Source: Bacteroidota bacterium
GTDB lineage: Bacteria; Bacteroidota; Bacteroidia; Chitinophagales; Chitinophagaceae
Direction of reading: 5' to 3'
DNA length: 64,000 nucleotides
Assembly (NCBI GenBank): GCA_023422835.1
Contig: JAFAGI010000012.1
Span: 186,001 to 250,000 of the forward strand
A program made the position numbers and the translations under genes. The stretch's first letter is position 1; every line of letters begins with the position of its first letter. The notes beneath the pieces are model-generated. The model saw only the letters and a program-made list of their open reading frames with translations. It searched no databases and was not told the origin of the DNA. Shown here piece after piece: positions 1 through 8,457 of this stretch.

Positions 1-130
1 GTAATTTCTGTTGCCTGAAAGCTGCCAGACCGGCTGTATCCTGCGAGATTGTATTGTTGTCCTGGTTATTGCTTTTACAAGCTGCTAAAAACATAATAAA
101 AGCAGCAACTATTAAAAATATCTTCTTCAT
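1..130 (-). CDS. N-terminus of a lipoprotein, cut by window edge
   Basis: Reading the minus strand from the ATG at 130 gives 43 codons that stay open to the window edge. The first 18 residues are MKKIFLIVAAFIMFLAAC: two lysines, a hydrophobic stretch and the lipobox LAAC, with Cys18 as the predicted lipidated residue. A polar, Asn/Gln/Asp-rich linker follows, as is usual after the lipid anchor. The mature protein lies outside the window, so no function can be given. The gene is divergent from crcB, with about 234 bp between the two start codons. Confidence 0.7.
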   Translation of the reverse strand, partial: MKKIFLIVAAFIMFLAACKSNNQDNNTISQDTAGLAAFRQQKL

Positions 131-364
131 AATGTATCATTTTAGTTTATAAAAAGTCTTTTTCCCAGATCATTTCTTTATGGCTTTAGAATGAACAAAA
201 ACCATACAAGTTTAAATCTATAAGCCGTCCAAGCGATATAAATTTGTTAAAACCAGAGAAAGAAATCAAGCTAAAACATTGGAATTCAAAAGTAATGTAA
301 AAATTTTTTTTAACAGTTTATACAACCATCCCATTAAATAAATAAAATTATTTTTGCGTACAGT
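131..364. other. Divergent intergenic region, AT-rich
   Basis: This AT-rich spacer separates the lipoprotein gene and crcB. TATTTTTG at 349-356 fits the Bacteroidota -7 consensus TAnnTTTG and ends only 8 bp before the crcB start codon, so crcB could have a very short or absent 5' leader. I see no matching TTG near -33. I looked for a fluoride riboswitch and saw no convincing one. Confidence 0.35.
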
Positions 365-739
365 ATGTTTAACATCTATACAATCTTTCTCATAGGCATA
401 GGTAGTTTTATCGGCGGTGTATGCAGGTACTTGGTATCTGTTGCCATGCAAAACAGGCTTTCTACAATACTTCCTTACGGTACTTTAGTTGTAAATGTCC
501 TGGGGTGCCTGTTTATAGGTATTGTATTTGCTTTCTTTGAAAAGCAACCTTCTAACCAGGAGTGGAAACTTTTTTTAGCAACAGGGGTTTTGGGCGGCTT
601 TACAACATTTTCCGCATTTTCTAATGAAACTATTATCCTGTTGCGCAATGGCCACTTGGGTTTAGCAGCTATGTATATTGGGGCCAGCGTGTTATCAGGC
701 CTTGCTGCCACCTATCTTGGATATTGGGTAATTAAGTAA
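365..739 (+). CDS. crcB: Fluoride channel CrcB/Fluc
   Basis: This small (124 aa) four-helix membrane protein belongs to the CrcB/Fluc family, dimeric channels that let toxic fluoride leave the cytoplasm. Family hallmarks are visible: GGVCRY near residue 18, GTLVVNVLGCLFIG around 39-52, and GVLGGFTTFSAFSNE around 74-88, which holds the Gly-Gly-Phe-Thr-Thr-Phe-Ser signature with the Thr/Ser pore residues. Length is normal for the single-domain form. It stands alone between a divergent lipoprotein gene and the convergent nnr gene. Confidence 0.93.
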   Translation: MFNIYTIFLIGIGSFIGGVCRYLVSVAMQNRLSTILPYGTLVVNVLGCLFIGIVFAFFEKQPSNQEWKLFLATGVLGGFTTFSAFSNETIILLRNGHLGLAAMYIGASVLSGLAATYLGYWVIK

Positions 740-859
740 CTTGTAAAATTGTTTTGACACTTATATGATCGCTGCTCTCAGTGGCCATATGAAATTGCTT
801 TCAGTGAACTTTCTTTCGACGCATATTCACCCTCAGTTGATATGCAGTGCCCGTATGGC

Positions 860-2341
860 TCATTTCATTTCTTTAGAAACCTGTTCTGCAAGGGCTGATG
901 CCTTTACAACATAGCTGTTCCTGGCTAACCGGTCTCCTGCTTTTCCGTGCAGGTAGCAACCCGCCCATGCAGCGTGTAAAGGAGATAGTTTCTGAGCAAG
1001 CAATCCTGCTACGATGCCGGTAAGCACATCGCCCATACCGCCCTGAGCCATCGCCGGGTTACCTGTCGGATTGATGTAAATCTTCTTATCGCTATGGCAA
1101 ATAAAAGTATACTGGTTTTTCAGCACGATGGTGATCTTTCGGCTGGAAGCCTCACCCACTGCGGTTTGCAGCCTGCTGTGCCAGCTGGTATGGTTGCCGA
1201 ATAACCTGTCAAACTCTTTGATGTGTGGAGTCAGTATTGTGCCCGGAGGCAGTTTATACAGTAAATTTTTATCTTTCGCCAAAAGGTTGATAGCATCTGC
1301 ATCTATGACTAATTGAGTCTGCATTTCCAGCGCTTTTTCAAGCAGTACTTTACTTTCATCGTTGGTATCAAGGCCGCAGCCAATAGCTACAACGTTGTAA
1401 TCTTCAGGCGTTGAGGTTATTTGTCCGATATCGCGCGGTAAATACATTGCCTCGGGAAAGGAAACATTAAGCGTAGTAAGCCCGCTACCGGGGATGCAGG
1501 CTGTAACCAACCCTGCACCGGCATGGATGCAGCCGCTTGCACATAACAACGCAGCGCCCATAGTCTGCGGCTGTCCGCAAATAAGCAAAGCGTGACCATA
1601 AGTTCCTTTGTGTGAAAAGCGCTTTCGTGGCGGCAGAATTTTCCTGATATCTTTTTCTTCCAAAAGGTAATGATCGGCCGGTAACGATTGAATATAATCT
1701 TCATCCAAGCCGATATTTACAACTTCAAACTCCTGCGTGGCTGCCAGGCTTTCAGGTAGAAAAAAATTAAATTTTGCGCGTTGGAATGTAATAGTTTTTT
1801 GTGCCCTGATGCCATTGTAGTTTTCATCAACGCCGCCATCCGCAGGCAGCCCTGTAGGTATGTCAACAGCATACACAGGTATATTTATAGCATTGATCTT
1901 TTGAGCCAGTTGTGCATATTCACCAGACAACGGCTGATTCAGTCCCGAGCCCAACACCGCATCAATCAATACATCGGCTGCGATAAATTGCATATCTTCT
2001 GCTTTATAAATATACCTGACGGTAGCATGCATTTTTTTCAGCAGCGCTTCATTTGTTTTATTGTCTTCACTTTGGTTTGGCGAAAAATTTATTTTGTAAA
2101 CGGTAGTATTGAGGTATCCGCTATTTATCAGCATACGCGCAATAGCCAGGCCATCTCCACCGTTATTGCCGGGGCCGCAGAAAACTGCCAAACGCAATCC
2201 TCTATCATCAAAATCTTTCCTGAAACATTCTACAAATGCAGCAGATGCCCTTTCCATAAGATCGAATGATGTTACAGGTTTGTGGGTAATAGTGTATTCA
2301 TCCGCGAGATGCATTTGTACAGCTGAGATAATGGCCTGCAT
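860..2341 (-). CDS. nnr: Bifunctional NAD(P)H-hydrate repair enzyme
   Basis: This 493-aa fusion repairs NADH and NADPH damaged by hydration. The N-terminal half (about 1-215) is the YjeF_N/NnrE epimerase, with FCGPGNNGGDGLAIARML near residues 54-71 and DAVLGSGLNQPLSG further on. The C-terminal half (about 225-490) is the ribokinase-like NnrD dehydratase, with GTYGHALLICG at its start and the nucleotide/catalytic motif QGGMGDVLTGIVAGLLAQ near 433-450. Both halves look complete. The ATG at 2341 starts directly on the conserved MQAIISAVQM segment. It is probably transcribed alone. Confidence 0.93.
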   Translation of the reverse strand: MQAIISAVQMHLADEYTITHKPVTSFDLMERASAAFVECFRKDFDDRGLRLAVFCGPGNNGGDGLAIARMLINSGYLNTTVYKINFSPNQSEDNKTNEALLKKMHATVRYIYKAEDMQFIAADVLIDAVLGSGLNQPLSGEYAQLAQKINAINIPVYAVDIPTGLPADGGVDENYNGIRAQKTITFQRAKFNFFLPESLAATQEFEVVNIGLDEDYIQSLPADHYLLEEKDIRKILPPRKRFSHKGTYGHALLICGQPQTMGAALLCASGCIHAGAGLVTACIPGSGLTTLNVSFPEAMYLPRDIGQITSTPEDYNVVAIGCGLDTNDESKVLLEKALEMQTQLVIDADAINLLAKDKNLLYKLPPGTILTPHIKEFDRLFGNHTSWHSRLQTAVGEASSRKITIVLKNQYTFICHSDKKIYINPTGNPAMAQGGMGDVLTGIVAGLLAQKLSPLHAAWAGCYLHGKAGDRLARNSYVVKASALAEQVSKEMK

Positions 2342-2388
2342 AAAATAATTTTTCTGCCATCAAATTAAAACAAAAGCATTGAAAAAAC

Positions 2389-2420
2389 AAAAGCCACGGA
2401 TGAGTACATCCGAAGCTTTT
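2389..2420 (-). terminator. Intrinsic terminator after the ROK gene
   Basis: The stem pairs AAAAGC and CGGATG (2389-2402, with a 2-nt internal loop) with CATCCG and GCTTTT (2407-2420) around the tetraloop AGTA. Read on the minus strand the 3' arm ends in GCTTTTGTTTT. It sits 20 bp past the ROK stop codon and before the nnr start, so it most likely ends the ROK transcript. Confidence 0.7.
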
Positions 2421-2440
2421 ACAATTATAAAAAAGAAAAG

Positions 2441-3415
2441 TTATGGTAATTCCCAAACAAGTGCGCTGGCGCCAAGAATGGCTGCATCAGCTTCTTTAAG
2501 TTCACTTGGAATAATAGCTACTTTATTTCTGAAGATAGGCAATAAGTTTTCTTCCATAGCATCTTTTGTTGGCTTGAATATAAGATCGCCGGCTTTGGTA
2601 AGCCCGCCGAACAATATAATAGACTGCGGTGAAGAGAACATAACAAAATTGGCCAGCGCCATACCTAAAATCTTGCCTGTGTAGTTATAAACTTCCACTG
2701 CCAGCTCATCTCCCTGTATAGCACAGTCATACACCAAACGGCTGTCAAGTTCATCTGGGGTATAGTTGCGCATGATGCTCGGTGTTTCAGGATTTTTTTC
2801 CAGCATTTCCAATGCAGTCAGGCGTACACCTGTGGCAGATGCATACGCTTCCAAAGATCCTTCAAATCCTGTAGCCCAGTGTTTGCGGCCTCCGGGAATG
2901 ATGATGTTGTGTCCCAGCTCACCTGCAAAACCATCGTGGCCGTATACCAGCTGGCCATTAACCACGATACCGCTACCAACGCCGGTGCCCAAAGTGATCA
3001 TGATAAATTCTTTCATACCCCGTGCAGCCCCGTAGGTCATTTCACCTACCGCTGCAGCGTTTGCATCATTGGTGAGCGCAGCAGGCAATCCAAATTTTGC
3101 TTTCACCATATCTACCAGCCTAATCACGCCTTTCCACTGAAGATTGGGAGCATACTCAATAGAACCTGTGTAAAAGTTTCCGTTCGGTGCGCCTATGCCA
3201 ATTCCTTTGATGTACTGAACACCGCCTGCCTGCTCAATGGTAGGCATCAGTGATTCGTAAAGCTCTTCAAGATAATCTTCTATTTTTTCATGCTTTTTGG
3301 TAGACGTTGCTCCCCGGTAAGAGATGTGGCCTCTACGGTCAACAAGTCCGTAGACCGTGTTGGTGCCGCCAATATCTATACCAATAGCATACTGCTGTGT
3401 AGCTGGAATTTCCAT
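2441..3415 (-). CDS. ROK-family sugar kinase (glucokinase-like)
   Basis: This 324-aa protein has the ROK (repressor, ORF, kinase) fold with an actin-like ATPase core. The phosphate motif is GIDIGGTNTVYGLVD near residues 13-27, followed by GIGAPNG and a catalytic-region LTNDANAAAVGE around 115-126. TLGTGVGSGIVVNG is around 142-155 and the sugar-contacting ELGH near 166. The usual ROK zinc cysteines (CxCGxxGC) are replaced by HWATGFEGSLE, a pattern I recall from other Bacteroidota ROK glucokinases. There is no DNA-binding domain, so it is a kinase rather than a repressor. The substrate, probably glucose, is inferred. Confidence 0.85.
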   Translation of the reverse strand: MEIPATQQYAIGIDIGGTNTVYGLVDRRGHISYRGATSTKKHEKIEDYLEELYESLMPTIEQAGGVQYIKGIGIGAPNGNFYTGSIEYAPNLQWKGVIRLVDMVKAKFGLPAALTNDANAAAVGEMTYGAARGMKEFIMITLGTGVGSGIVVNGQLVYGHDGFAGELGHNIIIPGGRKHWATGFEGSLEAYASATGVRLTALEMLEKNPETPSIMRNYTPDELDSRLVYDCAIQGDELAVEVYNYTGKILGMALANFVMFSSPQSIILFGGLTKAGDLIFKPTKDAMEENLLPIFRNKVAIIPSELKEADAAILGASALVWELP

Positions 3416-3515
3416 ATCTTTTTTTAGTTTTTAAATTTTATAAATTTTCAAAAACCTAAATTACAAATTATTTTCATTACGAAAATATGTTTTATATCAG
3501 CTTGAAAAGATTTAA

Positions 3516-4898
3516 CTAAAACAAATACTTATATACCTCTTCTACCTTGCCCAGCGCTACAATCTCAATGTGGTAGTGGCTTTTATTCAAACCTTTTTTG
3601 TTGAATTTAGAAACAATGATCTTTTCAAAGCCTAATTTTTCTGCTTCGGCAATGCGTTGCTCCACGCGGTTTACAGCACGTATCTCGCCATTGAGCCCTA
3701 CTTCCCCTGCAAAACAAATGTGTTCGGGCAATGCAGCATCTTCATAAGACGACAGCAAGGCACATACGATGGCCAGATCCGTGGAAGGGTCTTCTACATT
3801 TAAACCGCCAGCTATGTTTACAAATACATCTTTTGCCCCAAACATAAAGCCGCCTCGCTTTTCCAGCACCGCGAGCAACAATTGCAGTCTCCGCAAATTA
3901 AAGCCGCTGACCGTACGTTGAGGTGTGCCATACACACTTTGGGTCACAAGCGCCTGCACTTCTATTAGCAAAGGGCGCATACCCTCCATACTTGCTGCAA
4001 TGGCGCTGCCGCTTAACTGTTCGTCTTTTTGGGATATCAATAGTTCCGATGGATTGGTAACCATACGCATGCCTTCGCCCGTCATTTCATAAATGCCTAA
4101 TTCCGAAGTGCTGCCAAAACGGTTTTTCAGTGTACGTAAGATGCGGTATGCATAGTGCCTGTCGCCCTCGAACTGCAACACCGTATCTACCATGTGTTCC
4201 AGTATCTTAGGGCCTGCAATGTTGCCGTCTTTAGTGATATGGCCGATCAGGAAAACAGGCGTACCTGTTTCTTTAGCAAACTTTTGAAACTCAGCAGCCG
4301 TCTCCCGTATCTGGGAAATACTTCCTGCCGACGACTCTATCATGTTCGACTGCATGGTCTGAATGGAATCAACTACTACCATATCGGGCCTGAGTTTTTT
4401 TATTTCTTTGAATACAGACTGGGTGGAAGTTTCGGTAAGCAAATAAAAATTATCATTCTCGGCTTTTAGCCGGTTAGCGCGCATCTTGATCTGCGGTTCA
4501 CTCTCTTCGCCGCTGATGTATAGGGTTACGTAGTCTTTTAACTGCAGGCAATCCTGCAACAAAAGTGTACTCTTGCCAATGCCGGGCTCCCCGCCTACCA
4601 GCACCAGGCTGCCCGCGACTATACCGCCGCCCAGCACACGGTTAAGTTCAGTATCATAAGTGAAAATTCTTTTTTCTTCCGTAAAATTTACTTCGCTGAG
4701 CGCAACAATTTTAGTTTCTTTTTTGGCAGGACTTGTTTTATAATTCTTCCATTCATTGGCAGCAGTAAGTTTATCGTTTTTCTCAACGATCTCTTCCACG
4801 AATGTGTTCCATTCATTGCATGCCGGGCACTTGCCCAGCCACTTCATACTTTCATAACCACAACTTGTACAAAAAAATGCTGTTTTGATTTTTGCCAT
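3516..4898 (-). CDS. radA: DNA repair protein RadA
   Basis: RadA (Sms) is a RecA-like ATPase that drives branch migration during recombinational repair. All domains are present in a 460-aa protein: an N-terminal zinc finger with paired CxxC motifs (CTSCGYES and CPACNEW), a Walker A motif GGEPGIGKSTLL near residue 100, the RadA-specific KNRFGS motif, and a C-terminal Lon-like domain (GGLNVEDPSTDLAIV). I start it at MAKIKTAF (ATG 4896-4898), where the family normally begins; an in-frame ATG six codons earlier (4916) is possible. The seven-base inverted repeat TGGAAAA/TTTTCCA spans that alternative start. Confidence 0.95.
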   Translation of the reverse strand: MAKIKTAFFCTSCGYESMKWLGKCPACNEWNTFVEEIVEKNDKLTAANEWKNYKTSPAKKETKIVALSEVNFTEEKRIFTYDTELNRVLGGGIVAGSLVLVGGEPGIGKSTLLLQDCLQLKDYVTLYISGEESEPQIKMRANRLKAENDNFYLLTETSTQSVFKEIKKLRPDMVVVDSIQTMQSNMIESSAGSISQIRETAAEFQKFAKETGTPVFLIGHITKDGNIAGPKILEHMVDTVLQFEGDRHYAYRILRTLKNRFGSTSELGIYEMTGEGMRMVTNPSELLISQKDEQLSGSAIAASMEGMRPLLIEVQALVTQSVYGTPQRTVSGFNLRRLQLLLAVLEKRGGFMFGAKDVFVNIAGGLNVEDPSTDLAIVCALLSSYEDAALPEHICFAGEVGLNGEIRAVNRVEQRIAEAEKLGFEKIIVSKFNKKGLNKSHYHIEIVALGKVEEVYKYLF

Positions 4899-5136
4899 TG
4901 GAAAACATTTTTCCAAATGTAGGTTATAATCCGCAATGGTAATACAAGGTTTTATAGATGGTATTTACTCTTCGCAGCCCTTCTTGATATAAACAGTTTA
5001 AAAGGGCTTGAAAGTAAATAATAATTTTGCGGGATGCTTCTTGTTTACGCTCAATGCCGCTTTAGGCATGAAAACTTAGAAAATGTATTTTAGTGCAAAA
5101 ATTCAGATCAGCTATTCCTGCTATCCATTTACTTAC
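4899..5136. other. Intergenic region upstream of radA
   Basis: About 240 bp separate the radA start from the terminator of the next gene. Apart from the TGGAAAA/TTTTCCA inverted repeat beside the radA start, I see no ORF, RNA gene or repeat. It presumably holds the radA promoter. Confidence 0.3.
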
Positions 5137-5159
5137 AAAAAAACCGGATATGCTCCGGT
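5137..5159 (-). terminator. Intrinsic terminator after the 134-aa protein gene
   Basis: On the minus strand ACCGGA pairs with TCCGGT around a 5-nt loop and is followed directly by a run of six or seven T residues. It begins 8 bp beyond the stop codon of the gene at 5168-5572. Confidence 0.75.
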
Positions 5160-5167
5160 AGTTTTTG

Positions 5168-5572
5168 TTAACCATTTATGGTAACTGCATTGTGTGCATC
5201 CCACACACTACTTACATATACAGTCTGCTCGGGGCTAAGCGATTCCAAGCCCATAGAGACATACCGGTAATGTTTGTCTCCTTTTGTAAATTCTGTTACC
5301 AATGCATCAAAAGAATTAAAAAACTGATCTTCAGTTTCTCCCGGTATGGCCAGTACAATAGATTCGCGGGGATATCCGTGTTTGGTTAAAGCTTCGTAAG
5401 CTCTTTTGGCATCGTCCAAGCTGGCAAATTTTGCTGTAATAAACTTCTCGTCTACATTGTATTTCGTAAGATTAATGAGCGAAGAGTCCCTGAGATCAGA
5501 AGTAACTTCATCTGCGTTTGCATTGGTAGTAAGGTCATCGCTTACGTTTGCATTTCTTTCTTCGTTTATCAT
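5168..5572 (-). CDS. Uncharacterised acidic protein, YflT-like repeat
   Basis: I do not recognise a characterised homologue. The 134-aa protein has an Asn/Asp-rich N-terminal tail (about 1-35) and then a compact domain. The stretch FASLDDAKRAYEALTKHGYPRESIVLAI (about 49-76; quoted here only as a region) resembles the alpha-beta unit of stress proteins of the YflT/general-stress-17M type, where a helix is followed by a GY-x-x-x-x-I strand. There is no signal peptide or membrane segment, so it is probably cytoplasmic. It is monocistronic, with its own terminator. Confidence 0.6.
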   Translation of the reverse strand: MINEERNANVSDDLTTNANADEVTSDLRDSSLINLTKYNVDEKFITAKFASLDDAKRAYEALTKHGYPRESIVLAIPGETEDQFFNSFDALVTEFTKGDKHYRYVSMGLESLSPEQTVYVSSVWDAHNAVTING

Positions 5573-5684
5573 AGTCAGTAATTTTAAAGTGATGGTAATT
5601 TGGATTTACAGTATAAAAAAAGCAAAAGATCTGCCATACACAGCGCTTAAAAGTTATTGTTGTGCTAATAAACAATTACAAGCG

Positions 5685-6746
5685 TCAATATTGGGCATCT
5701 GTCCATTCTGTCAAAGCATCTACCAGCGCAGTATTTTCTTTTTCGGTACCTATTGTAATCCTGAGGCTGTCTTCGCAAAGCATTACCCTGCTTCTGTCGC
5801 GTACCACTATTCCTTTTGACAATAAAAAATGATACACCTCTTTTGCATTTTTTATTTTTATCAAAATAAAATTGGCGTCAGAATCATGCACGGCTTCCAC
5901 GCCTGGAATACGCCTGAACACAGCAGCTAGTGCTACGCGCATGTCTACTATTTCGCGTATCATATCGTTTACCTGGCCTACATCTTCCAATGCTTTCAGT
6001 GCAAGCTCCTGCGTTGCCTGGTTGATGTTGTAAGGAGGCTTTACCTTATCCAAAACAGCAATAATTTCTTCCGAAGCGAAGGCCATACCCAGCCTGAGCG
6101 CAGCCAGTCCCCAAGCTTTGCTGAACGTTTGCAACACCACCAGGTTGGGGTATTCAGCCAATTCAGCTACAAACGATTGCTGCCTCGAAAAATTAATATA
6201 AGCTTCGTCGATCGCTACCAGCCCGTGGAAATTATTCAGCACCATTTCTATGTCGAGCCGGTGCAGGGAATTGCCCGTGGGGTTGTTGGGAGAGCAGAGC
6301 CAGATGATTTTGGTACGCTCATCGATCAGGCTTTCTATGTGTGCAAGGTTTAGCTGAAAATCCTCAAGCAAAGGCGCCACGCGGATTTCAACATCATTGA
6401 TATTTGCCGATACTTCGTACATGCCATAGGTGGGCGGGCAAATAATTACATTGTCCCTGCCGGGTTCGCAGAAAGCACGGTACAGCAGGTCTATACACTC
6501 ATCACTGCCGTTGCCTAAAAATATATGTTCCCGTGAAATGTTTTTTATTGTACTGATGGCATTTTTTAATGCTACCTGGTGCGGATCGGGATAACGGTTG
6601 TACCATTTCACCAAAGGCGATCCCAGGCTGTTTTCATTGGCATCCAGGAATATTTTGGCCTCACCGGAAAATTCATCTCTTGCAGATGAATAAGGCTGCA
6701 GCCGTTTTATATTTTCCCTCAACAACTTCTCTACACTAAAGCTCAT
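5685..6746 (-). CDS. hisC: Histidinol-phosphate aminotransferase
   Basis: HisC transfers an amino group from glutamate to imidazole acetol phosphate in histidine synthesis. This 353-aa fold-type I PLP enzyme shows FLDANENSLGSP near residues 32-43, FLGNGSDECIDLL near 73-85, the Asn-containing CSPNNPTGNS around 152-161, DEAYINFS around 182-189 and the Schiff-base lysine in TFSKAWGLAALRLG near 208-221. Length is normal. Its start overlaps the preceding GNAT gene by 11 bp, which indicates translational coupling in the his operon. It is the last his gene in the window, so hisB, hisH, hisA, hisF and hisI must lie elsewhere. Confidence 0.95.
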   Translation of the reverse strand: MSFSVEKLLRENIKRLQPYSSARDEFSGEAKIFLDANENSLGSPLVKWYNRYPDPHQVALKNAISTIKNISREHIFLGNGSDECIDLLYRAFCEPGRDNVIICPPTYGMYEVSANINDVEIRVAPLLEDFQLNLAHIESLIDERTKIIWLCSPNNPTGNSLHRLDIEMVLNNFHGLVAIDEAYINFSRQQSFVAELAEYPNLVVLQTFSKAWGLAALRLGMAFASEEIIAVLDKVKPPYNINQATQELALKALEDVGQVNDMIREIVDMRVALAAVFRRIPGVEAVHDSDANFILIKIKNAKEVYHFLLSKGIVVRDRSRVMLCEDSLRITIGTEKENTALVDALTEWTDAQY

Positions 6747-7167
6747 TATCCAACATTTTTCTATAGTGAAACGCTTTTATTTCATATCCCTGGCTGGACC
6801 AGAATTTCTGGCCGCGTGTGTTGCCGGTATAACAATTCAGTTCCGATGCAACACAGCCATTGGCTTTGCCATAAGCATGGATCCAGTTGACCATCTTGTC
6901 TCCTACATTCCTGCTTCTGTAATCAGGATGAATAATCACATTGTCGGGCTCTATATGCCTGCCGATATAATATTTTGTGAGTATCCATAAGCCGGAAACA
7001 CCTATCAGCCTGTCTTCATGATAAGCGCCCACGCATTTATAATTATTATCAAACATCTCGTTCAGGCGCTGTTCCAGCGTTTCGGCCGGAATATTGACAT
7101 CTAATATCTGCAAAAAAGGGATTATCTGTGCAATGTTTTCCCTAGGTATGAATTTAAAAGTATACAT
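6736..7167 (-). CDS. GNAT-family N-acetyltransferase
   Basis: This is a 143-aa single-domain Gcn5-related acetyltransferase. The acetyl-CoA binding region is around residues 84-100: VIIHPDYRSRNVGDKMVNW, a variant of the Q/RxxGxG/A loop. A C-terminal GNAT beta-bulge segment SELNCYTGNTRGQKFWSSQGYEIKAF follows (given as a region). It sits between hisD (2-bp gap) and hisC (11-bp overlap), so it is cotranscribed with histidine genes. It has no known role in the histidine pathway, and the substrate cannot be read from sequence. Confidence 0.85.
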   Translation of the reverse strand: MYTFKFIPRENIAQIIPFLQILDVNIPAETLEQRLNEMFDNNYKCVGAYHEDRLIGVSGLWILTKYYIGRHIEPDNVIIHPDYRSRNVGDKMVNWIHAYGKANGCVASELNCYTGNTRGQKFWSSQGYEIKAFHYRKMLDNEL

Positions 7168-7169
7168 CC

Positions 7170-8456
7170 TTAATTGCTGTTTTTATTGATACGTATTTTT
7201 ACGGCATTGGCATGCGCGCTGAGGCCTTCAGCATTAGCCATTTCCACCACTGTCTCTGCAATATTTGCCAGTCCGTCTTCAGTTAATTGCTGAAAAGTAA
7301 TATTTTTAGTAAAGCTTTCCACACTGATGCCGCTGTATGCTTTGGCAAACCCGTTAGTTGGCAAAGTGTGGTTGGTGCCACTGGCATAGTCGCCTGCGCT
7401 TTCGGGCGAATAATTTCCCAGGAATACGGAGCCGGCATTTGTGATTCTTTCAGCGATGGCTTCTGCATTGGCGCAGGAAATAATTAAGTGCTCGGGCGCA
7501 TATTCATTTAGCAGATCAATGGCATCATCCATATTGTCCATGTAGACAAGTTTGCTGTTCGCTATGGACTTTCGTGCAATGTCTTTTCTTTCTAAAATGC
7601 TTAGCTGGCTTTCAACTTCCTGCTCTATCGTAGCCATTATTTTTCCAGAAACCGTTATCAGCACAGACTGGCTGTCTGCGCCGTGTTCGGCCTGTGACAA
7701 CAGATCAGAAGCTACAAAACCCGCATCTGCTGTATCATCCGCCAGGACACAGACTTCACTGGGGCCGGCAGGCATATCAATAGCCACGCCCTGCATCTGT
7801 ACCAGTTGCTTTGCGCAAGTAACGTATTGGTTGCCTGGGCCAAAAATCTTGTATACTTTTGGTATGCTTGCTGTGCCGTAAGCCATAGCTGCTATAGCCT
7901 GCGCGCCGCCTGCCCTGAAGATTTTTGTGATGCCAGTTAATTGTGCAGCATATAAAATTGCAGGGTGAATATCGCCGTCTTTACCGGGTGGTGTGCACAA
8001 CACAATTTCTTTGCAGCCGGCAATCTGTGCGGGAATGCCCAGCATCAATACAGTTGAAAATAAGGGCGCAGAACCGCCGGGAATGTATAAGCCTACCTTC
8101 TCTATGGGCAACACTTTCTTCCAGCAGGTAACGCCCGGCATGGTGCTGGTGCGTACGGGTTTAACTTTGTGGGCATCATGAAAAACATAAATATTTTTCA
8201 ATGCGGTTTTGATGGCTGCCTTTAACCCTTCGGACAACCTGTCTTCTGCAGTATCTATTTCCTGGCTTGAAACCTGCAATGCATCCAGCTGTATGCCATC
8301 AAAAGTTTGTGTAAATTCTTTAACGGCATCATCGCCGCGTAGTCTGACGCTTTCGAGGACTGCCTGTACTTTTTCCTGTAATTGTTTTGTATCAAACACA
8401 GGCCTGGCAACGATTTCGGGCCAGGACTTGGCTGTTGGGCTTAGATATTTTTTCAT
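7170..8456 (-). CDS. hisD: Histidinol dehydrogenase
   Basis: HisD oxidises L-histidinol to L-histidine in two NAD-dependent steps and uses zinc. Recognisable segments are GLYIPGGSAPLFSTVLM, RAGGAQAIAAMAYGT, GPGNQYVTCAKQLV, DMPAGPSEVCVLAD, the metal/catalytic motif SQAEHGADSQ, APEHLI and SGTNHTLPT. I start it at MKKYLSPT (ATG 8454-8456), one base after the hisG stop, giving 428 aa as usual. The longer reading frame to 8510 would run back into hisG and adds residues unlike the family. It is cotranscribed with hisG. Confidence 0.95.
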   Translation of the reverse strand: MKKYLSPTAKSWPEIVARPVFDTKQLQEKVQAVLESVRLRGDDAVKEFTQTFDGIQLDALQVSSQEIDTAEDRLSEGLKAAIKTALKNIYVFHDAHKVKPVRTSTMPGVTCWKKVLPIEKVGLYIPGGSAPLFSTVLMLGIPAQIAGCKEIVLCTPPGKDGDIHPAILYAAQLTGITKIFRAGGAQAIAAMAYGTASIPKVYKIFGPGNQYVTCAKQLVQMQGVAIDMPAGPSEVCVLADDTADAGFVASDLLSQAEHGADSQSVLITVSGKIMATIEQEVESQLSILERKDIARKSIANSKLVYMDNMDDAIDLLNEYAPEHLIISCANAEAIAERITNAGSVFLGNYSPESAGDYASGTNHTLPTNGFAKAYSGISVESFTKNITFQQLTEDGLANIAETVVEMANAEGLSAHANAVKIRINKNSN

Positions 8457-8457
8457 C

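Noticed and set aside
131..364. Fluoride riboswitch before crcB
   Set aside because: No segment fits the conserved pseudoknot pattern, and a -7 box only 8 bp from the ATG leaves no room for a leader RNA.
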